Source: Isoetes taiwanensis (lineage: Eukaryota; Streptophyta; Lycopodiopsida; Isoetales; Isoetaceae). Taken from it: 64,000 bases of DNA. A program made the translations under genes and the position numbers. Numbering within the stretch: the first letter of the stretch is position 1; each line of letters opens with the position of its first letter. Shown in pieces: positions 33,937-46,413 of this stretch. The notes beneath the pieces were generated by a model, which was not told the DNA's origin, did not search any database, and worked only from the letters and a program-made list of their open reading frames with translations. Where the stretch lies: assembly GCA_021234155.1 (NCBI GenBank), contig JAJEKV010000010.1, positions 13,506,538-13,570,537 of the forward strand, given 5' to 3'.

Positions 33937-34310
33937 ACATTTGGCCAGGAAAAAGCTTGTAGTTATTGCATCAAATCGTATAGTCCCACAAGCTACGAAT
34001 TGAAACAAGTAGTTGGAAGCAGCCACAATTATCAGATGGTTTAGATGGACAAGTTTTTTTCTCTCCACGAGATTAGGTCAACTTTTTTTATTGTCAATCA
34101 AGAAAACCAAATTTCTTTACTTAATTAATTCGTGCCTAGTACCCACATTTACATTTCTTACGCCCTCATTATTGATGTTTACTATCATGTATGAATGCTT
34201 GAAGGAATATATCTGGGAGGGAACACATTTTGTTGGTTGCTAAAAGATAATTCATGCTAAAAGGAATGGCTGTGTGGGCCTTAAATTTTTGTGAGAAAAG
34301 TAGGTCTATG
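33937..34310. other. Intergenic DNA
   Basis: AT-rich, no feature recognised apart from a chance 76-codon frame. Confidence 0.4.
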
Positions 34311-34900
34311 TATAAATAGACCCTAAAACCTCTTAAGATAGCCAATACTCCCGTGCTCTTCCAGATCTTTTGCTTATTTTTTACTTAAAAGTGTCACTAC
34401 CACTCTCATGAGAAGAATGAGAATCACAAATGAAGATGCAATCACAGGTCAGGAAGAAGATGTTGAAACTAACTTGAAGCATACATCTCCAATCAAAGAT
34501 GTTGGTTGTATTAAAGAGAAGTTTGATTAAGTGGAGGCCACCACATACATCACTGAATCCAAAGGTAAGATTTTGTTTATTTGCTTCAAATAAATATTTT
34601 CTTAAATGGTGTAATTTTGCAGCTACAGATTCAAGTCAACAATGTGAGCCTTGGGATTTAATCGGGATTATGAACCTTTGGTTCCCAGACATGCATTCTA
34701 ATCCCTTCAGTCCAGAGCAGGTTGGTTTGCAACAGAGCTCAACTCTATAGGTTTTCAGACAATAGGCGTTCCAAATGCTATACCATCAACAACGAACGAG
34801 CAGAATGAAGTTCAATCTCCAGTAGCAAAACATGACTCTAAAATAGCTGAAGGAGATTCTAAAACAAAAGATGACGATGACATTAATTTGCAGTAGTTTG
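34311..34900 (+). other. Possible small spliced transcription unit
   Basis: A good TATA box (tataaatag, 34,311) is followed by an ATG at 34,408 opening 40 codons ('MRRMRITNEDAITGQEEDVE'). Farther on, ccaaag/gtaaga (34,565) and tttgcag (34,614-34,620) look like splice sites, and an acidic end 'EGDSKTKDDDDINLQ' with a stop lies near 34,890. Composition is that of a disordered, acidic protein. No family recognised; it could be a captured fragment. Confidence 0.25.
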
Positions 34901-35235
34901 TTGGCATTCGATAGACATAGACATATGTGCTGAAATTTTGTCTCAGTTTTATCACGATAGCCCAAATATTGTTACATCAACTACTTGTGTAAAAGACCAT
35001 TATTATAAATATGTTATCTGTTCTCTCTACTTGTTCTTAGCATTTAGTTTTTCCATTAAGTTCTACAGAGCTGCACATTTGATATGTTAAAAAACATGCA
35101 CTGCAGAAAAGACTGTTAAAATAAACCTTGGTAGTAACTAAAAAAATAACATGATTGTTAAGAGATAGCCACGTTAACATCACATGTGGCAGGCATGTTG
35201 TGCCATGTCATCTTGGCATGCCTTGCCACACCAAC
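34901..35235. other. AT-rich intergenic DNA
   Basis: No feature recognised. Confidence 0.4.
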
Positions 35236-35795
35236 AAATAATGTGGCATGGACTGTACATTTGGCAGTACATGTGGCACCACATGTGCCATGTCGGCATA
35301 GACATATCATGCCATGTAATCATCAAGTTGAAAATGGCTGCAATAGCATGTCAGTAATCTATATGGCATATACCTACATTTGGCAGTACATGTAGCACTA
35401 CCACATGTGTCAGGTCATCATAGACGTGTCATGCCATGTAATCATCAAGTTCAAGGTGGAACTAGTTTAAGTAATTTAGCTAGAATGATTTTGACAACAT
35501 GTATGCCATGTCAGTAGTCCATGTGGCATTTACTGTACATTTGGCAGTACATGTGGCACCATCACATGTGCCATATCATCATAGGCGTGTCATGACATGT
35601 AATAATCAAGTTTAAAGTGGAAGTAGTTAAAGGAATTCAGCTAGAATGATGTTGACAACATGTGTGATATGTCAGCAGTCCATGTGGCATGGACTGTATG
35701 TTTGGCAGTACAAGTGGCACCACCATAAGTGCCAGGTCATCATTAAGTTCAAAGTGAAACTAGTTAAAAGAAATTCAGCTGTAATTATGTTCACA
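35236..35795. repeat. Tandem satellite-like array, four units of about 120-160 bp
   Basis: Units start near 35,241, 35,361, 35,521 and 35,681, each with 'tttggcagtacatgtggcac' (or a one-base variant), a 'catgtgcca' word and 'gtaatcatcaagttcaaagtgg'. The first unit lacks about 40 bp present in the others. Units are clearly diverged, so the array is old. Confidence 0.85.
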
Positions 35796-36026
35796 ATTGT
35801 TTCTATTACATAATATTCTATTATTTGAGATGCATTTACAAATTATACCAGATTACAAATGCATGTACAGAGACAATATGTCTTTTATTTCTAAATGTCT
35901 TCTACAATTACACCATTTGTGGATTATGTACTTCTGACACAACTATCTGTGCTTCTACATAGTTCTGCAAGCATATCTGCTTCAAAACTATAAGCTTCAT
36001 AACTCCAATCCATTACTCCAATCGCT
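35796..36026. other. 3' flank of the transposase-like gene
   Basis: AT-rich; nothing recognised. Confidence 0.3.
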
Positions 36027-39000
36027 CACATCTTCCTCTTCTTCCTTTTGGAGGAACCAATACTCTTCCCATCCTTTGAATTCCTTGAGGCTTTGTTTTT
36101 CGTGTAGCGGGCTTTGTTTTTCATGTAGCCTACTTTGAATTCCTCTTTCTGGCCTGTATCTTTTTTCTAACAGCATCCAGAATCTGCTTTTGTTTATTTT
36201 CCTTCAAAGATGTAGTAGACTTACTACTTGCTAGCATTTCAGATTCAGGTAACGACAAACAATCTATTATGTGCTTATATGACCCCAATGGCAGCTCATA
36301 TATTAATGGTTCGCCTACAATAGTTAGTAACTCTACTTTTGCACATACAACAAGATGTTAATGGCAAGAAATATCTGGCATGTGACTCAATAACTCATAC
36401 ATGTTTTCACCAACAAACTTGTAATATTTGCCAGTTAAGATAACTTCTTGCCTGCTGAATTTTGAACCCCATTCGTCTCTAAAAGCATTTTCCACAACAT
36501 GTTTGGGTTCAGTACACTTGATAATCCAAAACTCTACATTCTCTTCATTGTTTGCTTCCACGTTGACGACAAAAGTATCACCCACCTCCACAAGTTGTGC
36601 TTTCCATTGGTTGTCACCTTCATATTGCACATGAGTGATAGGATTGTGATTCTCCATGACAAATGGCTTCAATTCTGAATATGTGTAATCTTCCAGCCTC
36701 TTTACATGCAAGCATTTATTCCATAAGCCCTTCCAACAACTATACAAAAGCAAGATAAACCTTTGTGAGCTACTATAGTAGGTCTATTTTGACAAATTGG
36801 TCTAATGGTGTGTACCTTTGTAGTTCCCTTCAGTGTATCACAGCCATAGCATAATTTCTTGCACACTTCCCCAACCTCTATTAAACCAAAGTGCCTACAA
36901 ATTTAGACATACCAAGTTAGCATTCTTTACATGAGCAAATTGGAACTGTCTGAGTCAAATAAAGAAACCTGCATACCAAATGATGTTCTTATCTTGCAAG
37001 CCTCTCTTTGATGTGAAATACCATGCCACGAACTTGACCGCATCCTCCGCATTATAAAGAAATGTGCTATCCCTCTTTAGCATCTCACTTGTAAGTATTC
37101 TTTTTACGACAGCCCTTGCACCGTCATGCTCGCCCTTCCCATGCAAGGAGGCAAAGAAATTCCAGCCAATCTATATTCCATTTTTCTCAATAAACCTTCC
37201 CAAATAATAGAATGCTCTTGAAGACTTGAACTGCGACGCACAACCATCGGACCAAAAGACATGCTTTGAGTAAGTTATACCAGCCAAATAGTCAGCATGC
37301 TTTTGGAGGCAATGCTGGACAAATGGAGAATCATGTTCTCGATCATCAGGCATGTAGAAACGGGCCTCCTTCACCAACTTGCGGTCGCCAATCTTAATAT
37401 TTGGAACTTCCCCATTCATGGCATGCCTATATGTGATGTGAACTAGAATAGAACATTGATAATTTCGCCAGTGCAGTGTTTGAATTTCCTGTCGAATTTT
37501 AAAAAGTATAATTTTCTGCGAAGTCAATCACAAAGAAAATAGTATCTTCTAGAAAAGTTTGTAAGCACTCCTTGAACTGATCAGCTTGCCACCTTGTCGC
37601 ATAGTTATCAGGAATGAATTGCTTAATTACAGCTATTCTTATAATCATAATATCTTTTGTATTAACAATCGGCTTTCCACCTTTGCCCACATCCTTCATA
37701 TAAGTCTCTTTCGCCTGCAACATGCACAACAATTCTTTAATCAGCAAAAATTATGTGCAGAAATGCTTAAAAGTACTAAAAAGATGCTATTCGTCTTTCA
37801 TCAGTAAAACTTATGTTTAGAAATGCTAAGGAATTCAAAATAGTCAGTAATCATTGACATGGTTCATTCACTCAACTAAGAACACTAATTGAAAGAAATA
37901 ACACTTTTAAGATATGCCAAAATACTTTTCAAAGTACTTCCAATCCAATCTATTCAATTTACTCTGCTCCTTTGGACATTTGAGGAAAGCCTTCAGCCCA
38001 CAGTCCCCGCAATCCATTTGCAAATACTTTGGCTTGTGCCAAAATGTAGCATCATCCTTTCGACATGCCATGGACCTCCACATATCGCTCACACTGTTGA
38101 AAGTGTGCATATATGCTTCACATGTCGGTCCTGGACTATAGATAGCACATTTGCATCTGCAGCTAGGCCCACGAAATTTAGAATCTCTTTGTACCTTGTT
38201 GACTGTTTGCCTTACAAATTCAACTCGCATGTGGTAGATGCAGCAACATGTCTCTCGCTTCAAAGCCTCAAATAACCTTATTCCGACTATGTTTGGAAAT
38301 TGCCATTTGAAACGTTTATAGAACATTACCTGCATTGACAAACATAACATGTTCAAAATTGTAATATAACATACCTGTGATTCTTCGAGGAAGTGGATTG
38401 CATGCAAATTCTGTGGTCTTGCTATCTTCTTGCCATCAAGATTTCTTCTTAATCTGATAACTTGTTGTTTAGACACCCTTGTCTCAGATATCCAAAAGTT
38501 ATAGACATGTTCATGATCTGCATCAGAAATTCCATCACATCTAGGTCCCCTCTTGAACATTGACCATCGTCCTCCAAAGTCAGCAATCTTTCTTTTGTCA
38601 AGAGCAGCATATATAGCCTTCTTTTTCAAATTCAGTACTTTTGCCACAGCAACATGATTGCTAGAAGAACTTATAACTATGATCATGGTTGATGATCTTG
38701 CTTGATTTATGTCTTTGCTTCTAGCATGTTTATTGATGGCAAGTGTTTGCTTTACATTATCTACAACATGTTTGTAGACATTCAAAGCTTTATTTTCAAT
38801 CAATTTAAAATCAGGAAGATGTTCTGCTACCTGGAAATAATGTCTAGTCTATCTTCGGAATGGAAATTCATACATGCCATGTTGATACAGTCCACAATTC
38901 ATTTGGCTACTTTTTGTTTATGTCTAGTGTGCAATCTCTTTGTGTGTTTGTCTCTTTTCAAGGCCAATTTCTCCCTCTCTCTCTTCCTGATCCTCTGTTG

Positions 39001-39476
39001 TTTTCTCTTTTCTATCATGATTCTTCTGCAAGCTGTATTAGAGGATACACAACAACATGTCTTGGTGCAAGAAGTCTTACAAGGTGTAGAATCAAGTTGT
39101 GTTTCAGCACTCTCAATTGGAGATGAGAATGCATCAAAAGAGCAAAGATCTACATCCTTCTGGATCTCTAATGGAATTGAAGTTTCTGTTTCAACATGCA
39201 AATTTGACATGTGGATTTCCACATTGGAACCAAATGCAACAGTTAGGGCTTCTCGATCTTGACCAGCAAACCTTGCTTCAAATTTCGCTGCATATTTCTC
39301 AACAAGGTCCATTGCCTCCAATCCAACAATCCCATACATAAAGAAGACTTCGTACTCAAACAATTGCTGCAGAAATAAGAGCTCTGTTTCATTTCTTCAA
39401 AATCAATTCCATCACCAAAGCTCCACCAAGAAGGGAGATCTGCTCCTACCAACCGGATTGATGACATGGCTAACAA
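36027..39476 (-). pseudogene. Multi-exon gene with transposase-like (DDE-type) motifs, decayed
   Basis: Minus-strand blocks, 5' to 3': 39476-38911 (N-terminus 'SSIRLVGADLPSWW', then a Cys-rich and a Lys/Arg-rich stretch), intron 38910-38831 (gtagcc...ttccag), 38830-37926 (long frame with 'KRKIADFGGRW' and a Cys-rich 'GPSCRCKCAI...DCGDCGLKAFLKCP'), 37714-36977 with 'DFAENYTF', 'FWSDGCASQFKSSRAFYYLG' and 'HGKGEHDGARAVVKR', 36894-36816 ('HFGLIEVGEVCKKLCYGC'), 36757-36384, and 36314-36130 (basic C-terminus). The three motifs with Asp/Glu in the central block are spaced like catalytic residues of a DDE transposase, and I recall similar uncharacterised proteins in animals and plants. A stop (37,171-37,173), an extra T in a T-run (~37,497-37,505) and unresolved splice phases at two junctions indicate a pseudogene or sequence errors. 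A cellular gene derived from a transposon is the alternative. Confidence 0.6.
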
Positions 39477-41100
39477 ACCCCCAAATCAGGAGAGGTAGAA
39501 AACTCAAATTTGCGCGGGCTGTAGAAGCGCCCGTCAAAACCTAATCTTGACGAATATAAGGAGGCAGAAAAATCATATATAAAAAGGTAAAGCACCTCAC
39601 AAGCACCCAGTGTCGCAGACAAAAAAAGTGTTCCCCAATAACGTGCGTGGACCCTTAAGGTCTCAAGGGATATAAAACTATTTCTAAGTCTAAATCTGAT
39701 ATGGTAATAAATTGAATATCTCCAAACATGATTTGTCAATTATTATAACCTCAAACCCACCTTGATGTAGGGATGACTATATAAGGAATACCATCCAACT
39801 AAATCATGCATGACAGATGGAGGAACAATAGGCATGCCATCTTTCCTCACTATAAGTTATGTCATGAGAACTTGCAAAAGGGAGGAGTTTCCTCCACACA
39901 AAAGTTTTTGCTAAAAGATGGTTTATGTTTGCTTGTTAATGGTCATTTCTGCAACTTTTTGTCTAAGAACGCCTAAAGAAATAGTTCTGCCCTAAGCACA
40001 AAGCTGAAAGCACCACTCCACAAGATGATTTTCCTTCTCCTTTGTTAATGCTTTGCGCACTAACCCCAAATTTGCTCTCACTAATTCCATATAGATGGTT
40101 CCTTACTGTAGTTTAAGGAATACCGTAATGTGTGGTTGCTTTTCTAATGCCTAAGATGTCATTCTCTATGAATTCCAAAGCCTCGTTTAAATCCTCACTC
40201 TTGTCCAAGCCCTTCTTGTCTGATTCCTCTCGCTTTTTCAAAGGATTATAAGAGTTCAATAAAAATAGGTCTAGCTTTTGGAGTTCTCTTTTGCCTAGCA
40301 ATATTTGGTTCACACGGGGGGTTACTTCGAGCAACGAGAGCCTTCAGATGAGCATATTTGCCCTTTATTCCAAGATCTGGACTGTACATAGCGATCCTCG
40401 TTTGTGGGGTATGCATGTACAAGTTTTTGTATACTGTATATTAATGTTTGCAAAATACTATAAGGTTTAAGTGAATGTACTTAATGGTGTTAATTTTGTA
40501 CATGTATTGTGAATATATTTTTGGGGCTCTCGCTGCCCTACGTAACCCCCCCCGTGTGAATATGCACCCAAACCAAAGGGGGTTTAAGGGGGATTTTAAT
40601 TTAAATGTATTAAATGCAATGGTTTATGTTAATAATGTTAATGGTAGTTGTGTGTTGATTGTTATATTGAAAAAAATTTTGGGCCCTTTGGGCCCTCCAT
40701 TCAGCACTATTACAAGTTCAAACACCATATATATAAATTCTTGCTCAACAAGCAATAGAATGTGAAAAAACATATCTCATAGAAATCTTTGTTGTAGTAG
40801 GACTTCAAGAAACCAAGGTAAATAATAATGATGCAGAACAGCATTTCCACGCAACAATAAAGAATTGTGTGTGTTGTGGTGGCACACTGGCTCTATGGTA
40901 AAAGGTGCAGATCATTGTAGAAGGTTACCAATGTTAAGGATCACCTTTTCCATGGACTTCACCATTTCATGCTAATTGTTTTCAGGGTCTAATGATAAAA
41001 TATCTTTTAGGCCATTTAAAGGTGGTTGCTGGATATGACAATAAATTTCAAATGTCACATTCGGAGTACAAAGTCCACCAGGCCTCACAATATAGTAGCT
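39477..41100. other. Intergenic DNA with scattered frames
   Basis: Contains a 73-codon minus-strand frame at 40,334-40,113 ('RELQKLDLFLLNSYNPLKKR') that I do not recognise, and short poly-C/poly-A words near 40,540-40,680. No supported gene. Confidence 0.35.
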
Positions 41101-41103
41101 TAA

Positions 41104-41187
41104 TGACCATCCTTAGAGTCACATAGTTGAAGATCACATAGTTGAAGACCATCCTTAGAGTCACATAGTTGAAGATCACCTAATTCA
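41104..41187. repeat. Two-copy tandem repeat, 42-bp unit
   Basis: 'gaccatccttagagtcacat' followed by 'agttgaagatcac' occurs twice in direct succession. Confidence 0.85.
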
Positions 41188-41524
41188 AAAAGATGACTAT
41201 GCACTTAAGGTTTCTCTGTAGGATGTAATTATTAAGGAAGCTAAAAGATTATCATCTGGTGCATTTTGCCAGAATGTAGCATGGACAGATAATACCAGGA
41301 AATAAATAACAAACCCGGAGAAGCCAATGTGTTCAAGTCCGAATCTGCAGAGCTTTGGTAACTCAGCTTTCCTCCATATTGACAAACAATGGTAAACTAC
41401 AAATTAGTTCTCGTTATAACATTACCATCAAAGCGTATGTAAGATTTCTTTGTTCGATTTCAAGAGAGGAATCAAAGAAATCATGTCCATTCCGTCATAC
41501 GTCCGCAAAGAAAAGGGATGAAAC

Positions 41525-41823
41525 AAAAAATCTCATATTTGAAGAGATGTACCTGCAGACGGAGTCCATGCATCCGTTTCAATCCACTCCGATTGCATAA
41601 ACCCTAGTTACTTCGCCTTGTTGGTTTAAAGAAACGCCATAGTGAAGGTGCCGGGATCTGGCAGAGGTGCAACCTAAAAATCTCACATTTGAAGAATTAT
41701 GTACCTCTCAGATGGGAGTCCTGCATCATTCAATCCGCCCCATTGCATAAACCCTAGTTACTTTCGCCTTGTTGGTTTAAAGAAACGCCATACACGAAGG
41801 TGCGGATCCGCAGAGGTGCAACC
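41525..41823. repeat. Two-copy tandem repeat, about 150-bp unit
   Basis: Units 41,525-41,674 and 41,675-41,823 share 'gcataaaccctagttact', 'cgccttgttggtttaaagaa' and 'gcagaggtgcaacct' in order, with small indels. Confidence 0.88.
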
Positions 41824-42229
41824 TTCGATGAGTCCAAATTACCCCTTAACAATCGCCCAAATCCGGCATCAAATTCATCCTGGCTCGTCCAAAATCCATC
41901 ACCATAGATGCCCAACTTTTTGCAAAAAGCCAATCTTACCTGTTAAGCTTACTTTTTGACTGTCCGATCCCAACCTTCACCTCTGCCGCTGAACCAATTA
42001 GGGCCACAATAATTTCCATACCTTGGAAAAAACTTCGAAAGAAATGCACAAACTGCTGAAGCAAGCATCCGGCCGCATCATCCTCTGCACTAAAGCACTA
42101 ACGCTTCCACTCCAAATCTGTTTCCACTCTGATCACAAGAACATTAATTTTTTGCAAGAATGCCCTGAAATGCTATCTACGAGACTTGCATGTTCAGCCT
42201 CTAAAATAAAAAGAGGGCTTTTGTTGTGA

Positions 42230-42820
42230 GCCCTTGGATGTTGGACCATTGGAAAAAAAAAGCTAAATAACGACTAAGAAATGGTGCACTCTAGATGTAC
42301 GTATTAGTACATCTATTCGAATACGCCATGAAATCTTAGGAAAACCTTTGTGAAAAGCGTACAAAAACACAAAGAAAACCCCCTGTTATTATGCTACATA
42401 TTGTCAATTGATGGTGCATCAGGGGCAGGGGCAATAATCCCATTGCCTCACAAGTTCATGATGAAATAATCAAGTACTTAAGATGAAAACTAAAATTTCA
42501 AATGAAATTGAGACTAAAAGCTGCAAATAAAAACAAATGGAAAACAAGCCAATCCAAACGGCTGCAAAAACAATGGAAAGCATCGGCAATGAGAACACAA
42601 GTATTAAGAAATAAATAAAATGAGATAGATTCACCTACTTCAATGCTTTAAATTGTCGCTTCATGGACTTCTAAATCATATGCAGCCTCCAAGGAACTTC
42701 AAAAGACCTCCAAAGCACCAGTGTTCATGAAAACAAAGACCTGCATCATATTTATACATAAGATTGGCTGCCCAAAATACATAGGAAAATAAAGGAGGGA
42801 AGCTTCTCAGTTCAAAAGCA
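42230..42820. other. Intergenic DNA
   Basis: A-rich, no feature recognised. Confidence 0.4.
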
Positions 42821-42821
42821 T

Positions 42822-43432
42822 CTTAAGAGAGATGCGTCAGATGCGACACATCAAAAGCATCTAAAGCATGGAAGCATCTAAGTTTTAAGATGCGGTTAAG
42901 ATGCGTTTGAAAAAAACTTAAATTGTCAAAAAATACCTTCACTCCATTGGAGCCGTAAATACCTTTGATCTATAGAGACTTTTAGAATTAAAATACGGAA
43001 TATTTATGAATAATAGAAGAGAAAACTGTTACAGATCTTGCTGTTACAGGTTTCTTGCTGCAGATCCTTTTGCGTTATTGCAGGTCTCCTGATCGGCTAC
43101 AACATACCCTTTTTCTCTGTTGCTGACCTCTTAATCCAGATGCAAACTTCTGGCCCTACTCTCGACCTCCCTATAGACCCTACATACCCAGTTTGTCGCT
43201 TGCCCCATCGTCAGCAAAGAGCTTTGAAGAGAAAATGGTTACAGAAGGCCAAAGAGGCAACAAACTGCACCTATTTTAGGGTCATCGATATCAGGCAACC
43301 TAATCCAAGTGTTTTTGGCAAAAAAAAAATTTTGAAAAAATAAGGTGAAGCATCTATGTTAGATGCGGGTGTCGATGCGCACACATCTACATCTAAGCAT
43401 CTTATTTTAAGATGCGCACATCTTACAAACTT
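42822..43432. repeat. Segment bounded by clusters of GCATCT/AGATGC words
   Basis: The left cluster (42,822-42,910) and right cluster (43,345-43,430) each contain many copies of gcatct or its complement agatgc. The right one includes the palindrome GCATCTTA-ttt-TAAGATGC (43,397-43,415). A 101-codon plus-strand frame (43,038-43,343, basic end) lies between them, unrecognised. The arrangement could be a MITE-like element, but clean terminal repeats and a target duplication were not found. Confidence 0.4.
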
Positions 43433-44427
43433 AGACTCAGTTTAGTAAAATCGAGGGAAGAAAGGAATGGTAAGGATTCTACCATTTCATGCCATCTCAC
43501 TGATCTTGTAAAATAACGGTTGGATTTGTGTCCACCTCATGAATCCAACAAAAAAGCAGGTTTTAGAGGTTGTTGATGCCTTAAATCCATTGCAGCAGTA
43601 GAAAAAAACAGCTTGTAGAAAAAAACAGTGCTACCTTATATCCATTGAGGTAATGAATGGTGCCAAGATAAGAACATCTAGTATGTCTCCAGAAGAGCAA
43701 AAGCGTCACCATCTAGCTGATGTCCGGACACAATAAAGGATGAATCATGAGCCAAATCCGGTCAAAGATCCGCCGTAGAAGGATGAACCCTAAATCAAAA
43801 CAAAAACTTACCGCACCATTTAGGTTTACACCTGCGCTTATTTGGATGCCACGTGAGCCACCACATCAGCGCCAAAGATGGGCACATCACCATTGGTACT
43901 CCACCTCCCTTATTTTACTAGATAAATAAATTAAGTATTCCGCATCATCTCTCAAAGGCTCAGATGCAGCATTTATGAGAATACCTTGAATTTTAATCCT
44001 TTTGCTTGAAAGTTGAGAGATTTTGATATATTGCTTGCTTCTACCAGAGATGAAGGACCATTGGCAGTAGGCAACAAGATCTTGGCATCTTGCTTGCTTT
44101 TTTATAATGATATTTTTGTATAAGATGGAGCTCTGCAAAGTTTATTTTGCTTTGGAGTTTCATATATTGTGCAGTATTTTGTAACACTGAATTCTGAATG
44201 CAATATTTAAGTTAATGCTGAATGTTCAAAATTATAAGTAAAAAAGCCCCCAATGTTGTTTACGGATATAACATTGGTAATTGGGATTGGTCGAACTTCT
44301 CAAAAGTTTCAACATAATCATATAGCATTGCTGAACTATGCATAAACTACTAGGTTATAAAATGCATACCCTTGAAGAGAAATCTTTGCAACATTTACAT
44401 TTGCTATAGTAAAATTAGAACGGAATG
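43433..44427. other. Intergenic DNA, 3' flank of the F-box gene
   Basis: No gene recognised; small frames only. Confidence 0.4.
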
Positions 44428-45661
44428 TCATATATCCAATGGGGCATTCAATGGAGGAACAAGATTTGTTGGACAAATTATCATACTATCAATGTAAATG
44501 CCACGCTTTACCCAGTTACAATCAGTCTCTTCCATACGAAACGCTATAGTAATGAGGTTATTGGAGCCATCCACCTGAAAATCTCCAATATTATAATCTG
44601 TCCATCCTCCATTAGCTGGCCTTATGGGAGTAGGGTTTGTGATATTAGCTTCTTCTCTTTGTCTATGTTGTTCTTGTCCAAAGTTGACTAGATGACGGCG
44701 TGATACCACCAAAGGATTAGATGATACATCAAGAGTAAATGTTACTGGTGATATATTCCAACAAGATTGCGAGCCTTCAACTCTCATTCTTAGAAAGACT
44801 GTGTAATAACCAGGGCGCAATCGACAATCAAAACTGCCTCCCAAGCTAAACCACCATACATAGCTTAAATAAGCAATTTCAGCAAATCTGCATTTAAATA
44901 CTTTATTAGATAGATGAATGCATGATTAAACCAAGGACTATATTTCTTTATGTTTTAAAAAAACAAGGCGTTTGGGGTGGAAATTTCAAGGCCCCCTTTT
45001 TTTTTAGGGCAAGTATAAGCAGGAAACCACATAAGCAGCATCCCTAACCAGAAATAATAGAATAGAATAAAATAGGTTTTTTACAGTCCACCGAATGAAA
45101 GGAAAAGTTCACTATACCTGGATTGTGGATGTGAACGCCATTTCCAATAACTCTGGTTCATCCATATTATACCAAAAAGTCTGGAGGAGATCATGTAGCA
45201 CATACCTCCGGTAGCAGGATCCAACCAGAATATCTATATCAACGATAATGAATGAGCGAGGCAACATGTTCTAAACTCTAAACCAAGGGCAACGGATCAA
45301 ATAGGCCGTTTCTTTTTGAAAAAGAAAATGGGTTTACCTTGTTACCATCGGAGATAGAGATCTGAGATGCGAGAGCACGGTAGATGTTTCTAGCTCCAGT
45401 AAGATCACGCACATTCTGATCAACGGCCTGGGCCAGTAATTGTTGGTAGCCATCGGGAAGCATGGATTGCCATGTGATGTCTAGTCTAGATGCTTCTTCA
45501 AATTCTCGGCACACCAGAGCTGATCTGCAAATGTCTTGAGGAGCGGTCAGAGACAGAATCCGACCCACTAATTCCAAAGGAAGCCTTTCAAAACCCCGCA
45601 TTCGATCGGTTTGGGTATCCATTTCTTGAGATTGAATTCCGGTGCTTTCCGCTTGGTCCAT
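44428..45661 (-). CDS. F-box protein with PP2 (phloem lectin-like) domain
   Basis: Three exons: complement(44428..44887, 45118..45233, 45338..45661), GT-AG introns in agreeing phases, 299 residues. The N-terminal F-box (about residues 23-70) reads 'FERLPLELVGRILSLTAPQD' then 'ICRSALVCREFEEASRLDITW'; in plants this binds SKP1 of SCF ubiquitin ligases. Exon 2 opens the PP2 domain with 'FWLDPATGGMCYMISSR' and 'YWKWRSHPQSRF' across the exon junction, and exon 3 completes it ('GYYTVFLRMRVEG', 'DFQVDGSNNLITIAFRMEET', 'GIYIDSMIICP'). PP2 domains of this family are thought to bind glycans. I chose the ATG at 45,661 because a splice acceptor (tcatctgcag) lies just 5' of it; the upstream ATG at 45,736 would add a 25-residue hydrophobic stretch that is more likely a 5' UTR intron. 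No damage is seen. Confidence 0.88.
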
Positions 45662-45736
45662 TTGGAGCGCTCCTCTGCAGATGATAAGAAAGAAGAACGC
45701 GTTAAGGATTGACCCTTTCCTTGTAGTTTCTTCCAC

Positions 45737-46413
45737 GACTTGGTGACATCATGTGGTCACATGGCATTTCATATTGTCTATAGCTTGACTTAGGTAAAGG
45801 GCCAGACAAAAACTCCAAATCACGTTAGTCCTTATTTGCATGAAATCAACCCAGCATATTCCATAAATTCGTTGTCCCCTATCCCTGGCCCTTGTTTGTG
45901 ACAGTGTGGCAGAGTTCACAGGTGCCAAAGCGCATATTTATATTGGTAACCCATGTCCAACATTTGTGTGCTCTTCATCCATGCATTGTACTCTTGTAAA
46001 AGCGCACTTGTATAACCTCTAACACCTCCCAGCTTAGATTTTATACCATACTGAAGTTTGGTTTAAGTTTTTGTACTTATCTTTCTCATATACTCTTCAG
46101 ATGCTGCGTTCAATCCAATTCAATCTTGTTCTCTTCGCTTTATTGCATAGTTTTTTAGATAACTGGTAGATATGTTCCCCATTCCCACCAAATATGGTAG
46201 ATGAACAAGGATTATTGCAGAAAACATGGGCAAAACATACTTTTGGACGTTTCATGAAAAGAGATGCTTCATCTTGTGTGTTAACCAGTTAATGCAAAAA
46301 GCCAACAATGATTCTCCAAGTTGAACCCATGTTTGTTTGTTTGCTTCTTTCATGCATGGAGCTGAGTGCAGGAATGCAAAGCCACATCCAAATGAGTTAT
46401 TCATATAGATGTT
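45737..46413. other. Intergenic region between the F-box gene and the FKBP gene
   Basis: Promoter side of the F-box gene and 3' flank of the FKBP gene. No further feature recognised. Confidence 0.4.

Noticed and set aside
40113-40334. Possible organelle-derived protein fragment
   Set aside because: Lys/Glu/Leu-rich frame seemed plastid-like, but I could not match it to any plastid or mitochondrial gene.
43038-43343. 101-codon frame with a basic end
   Set aside because: No motif, homopolymer end (poly-A coding Lys), and it lies within a suspected repeat.
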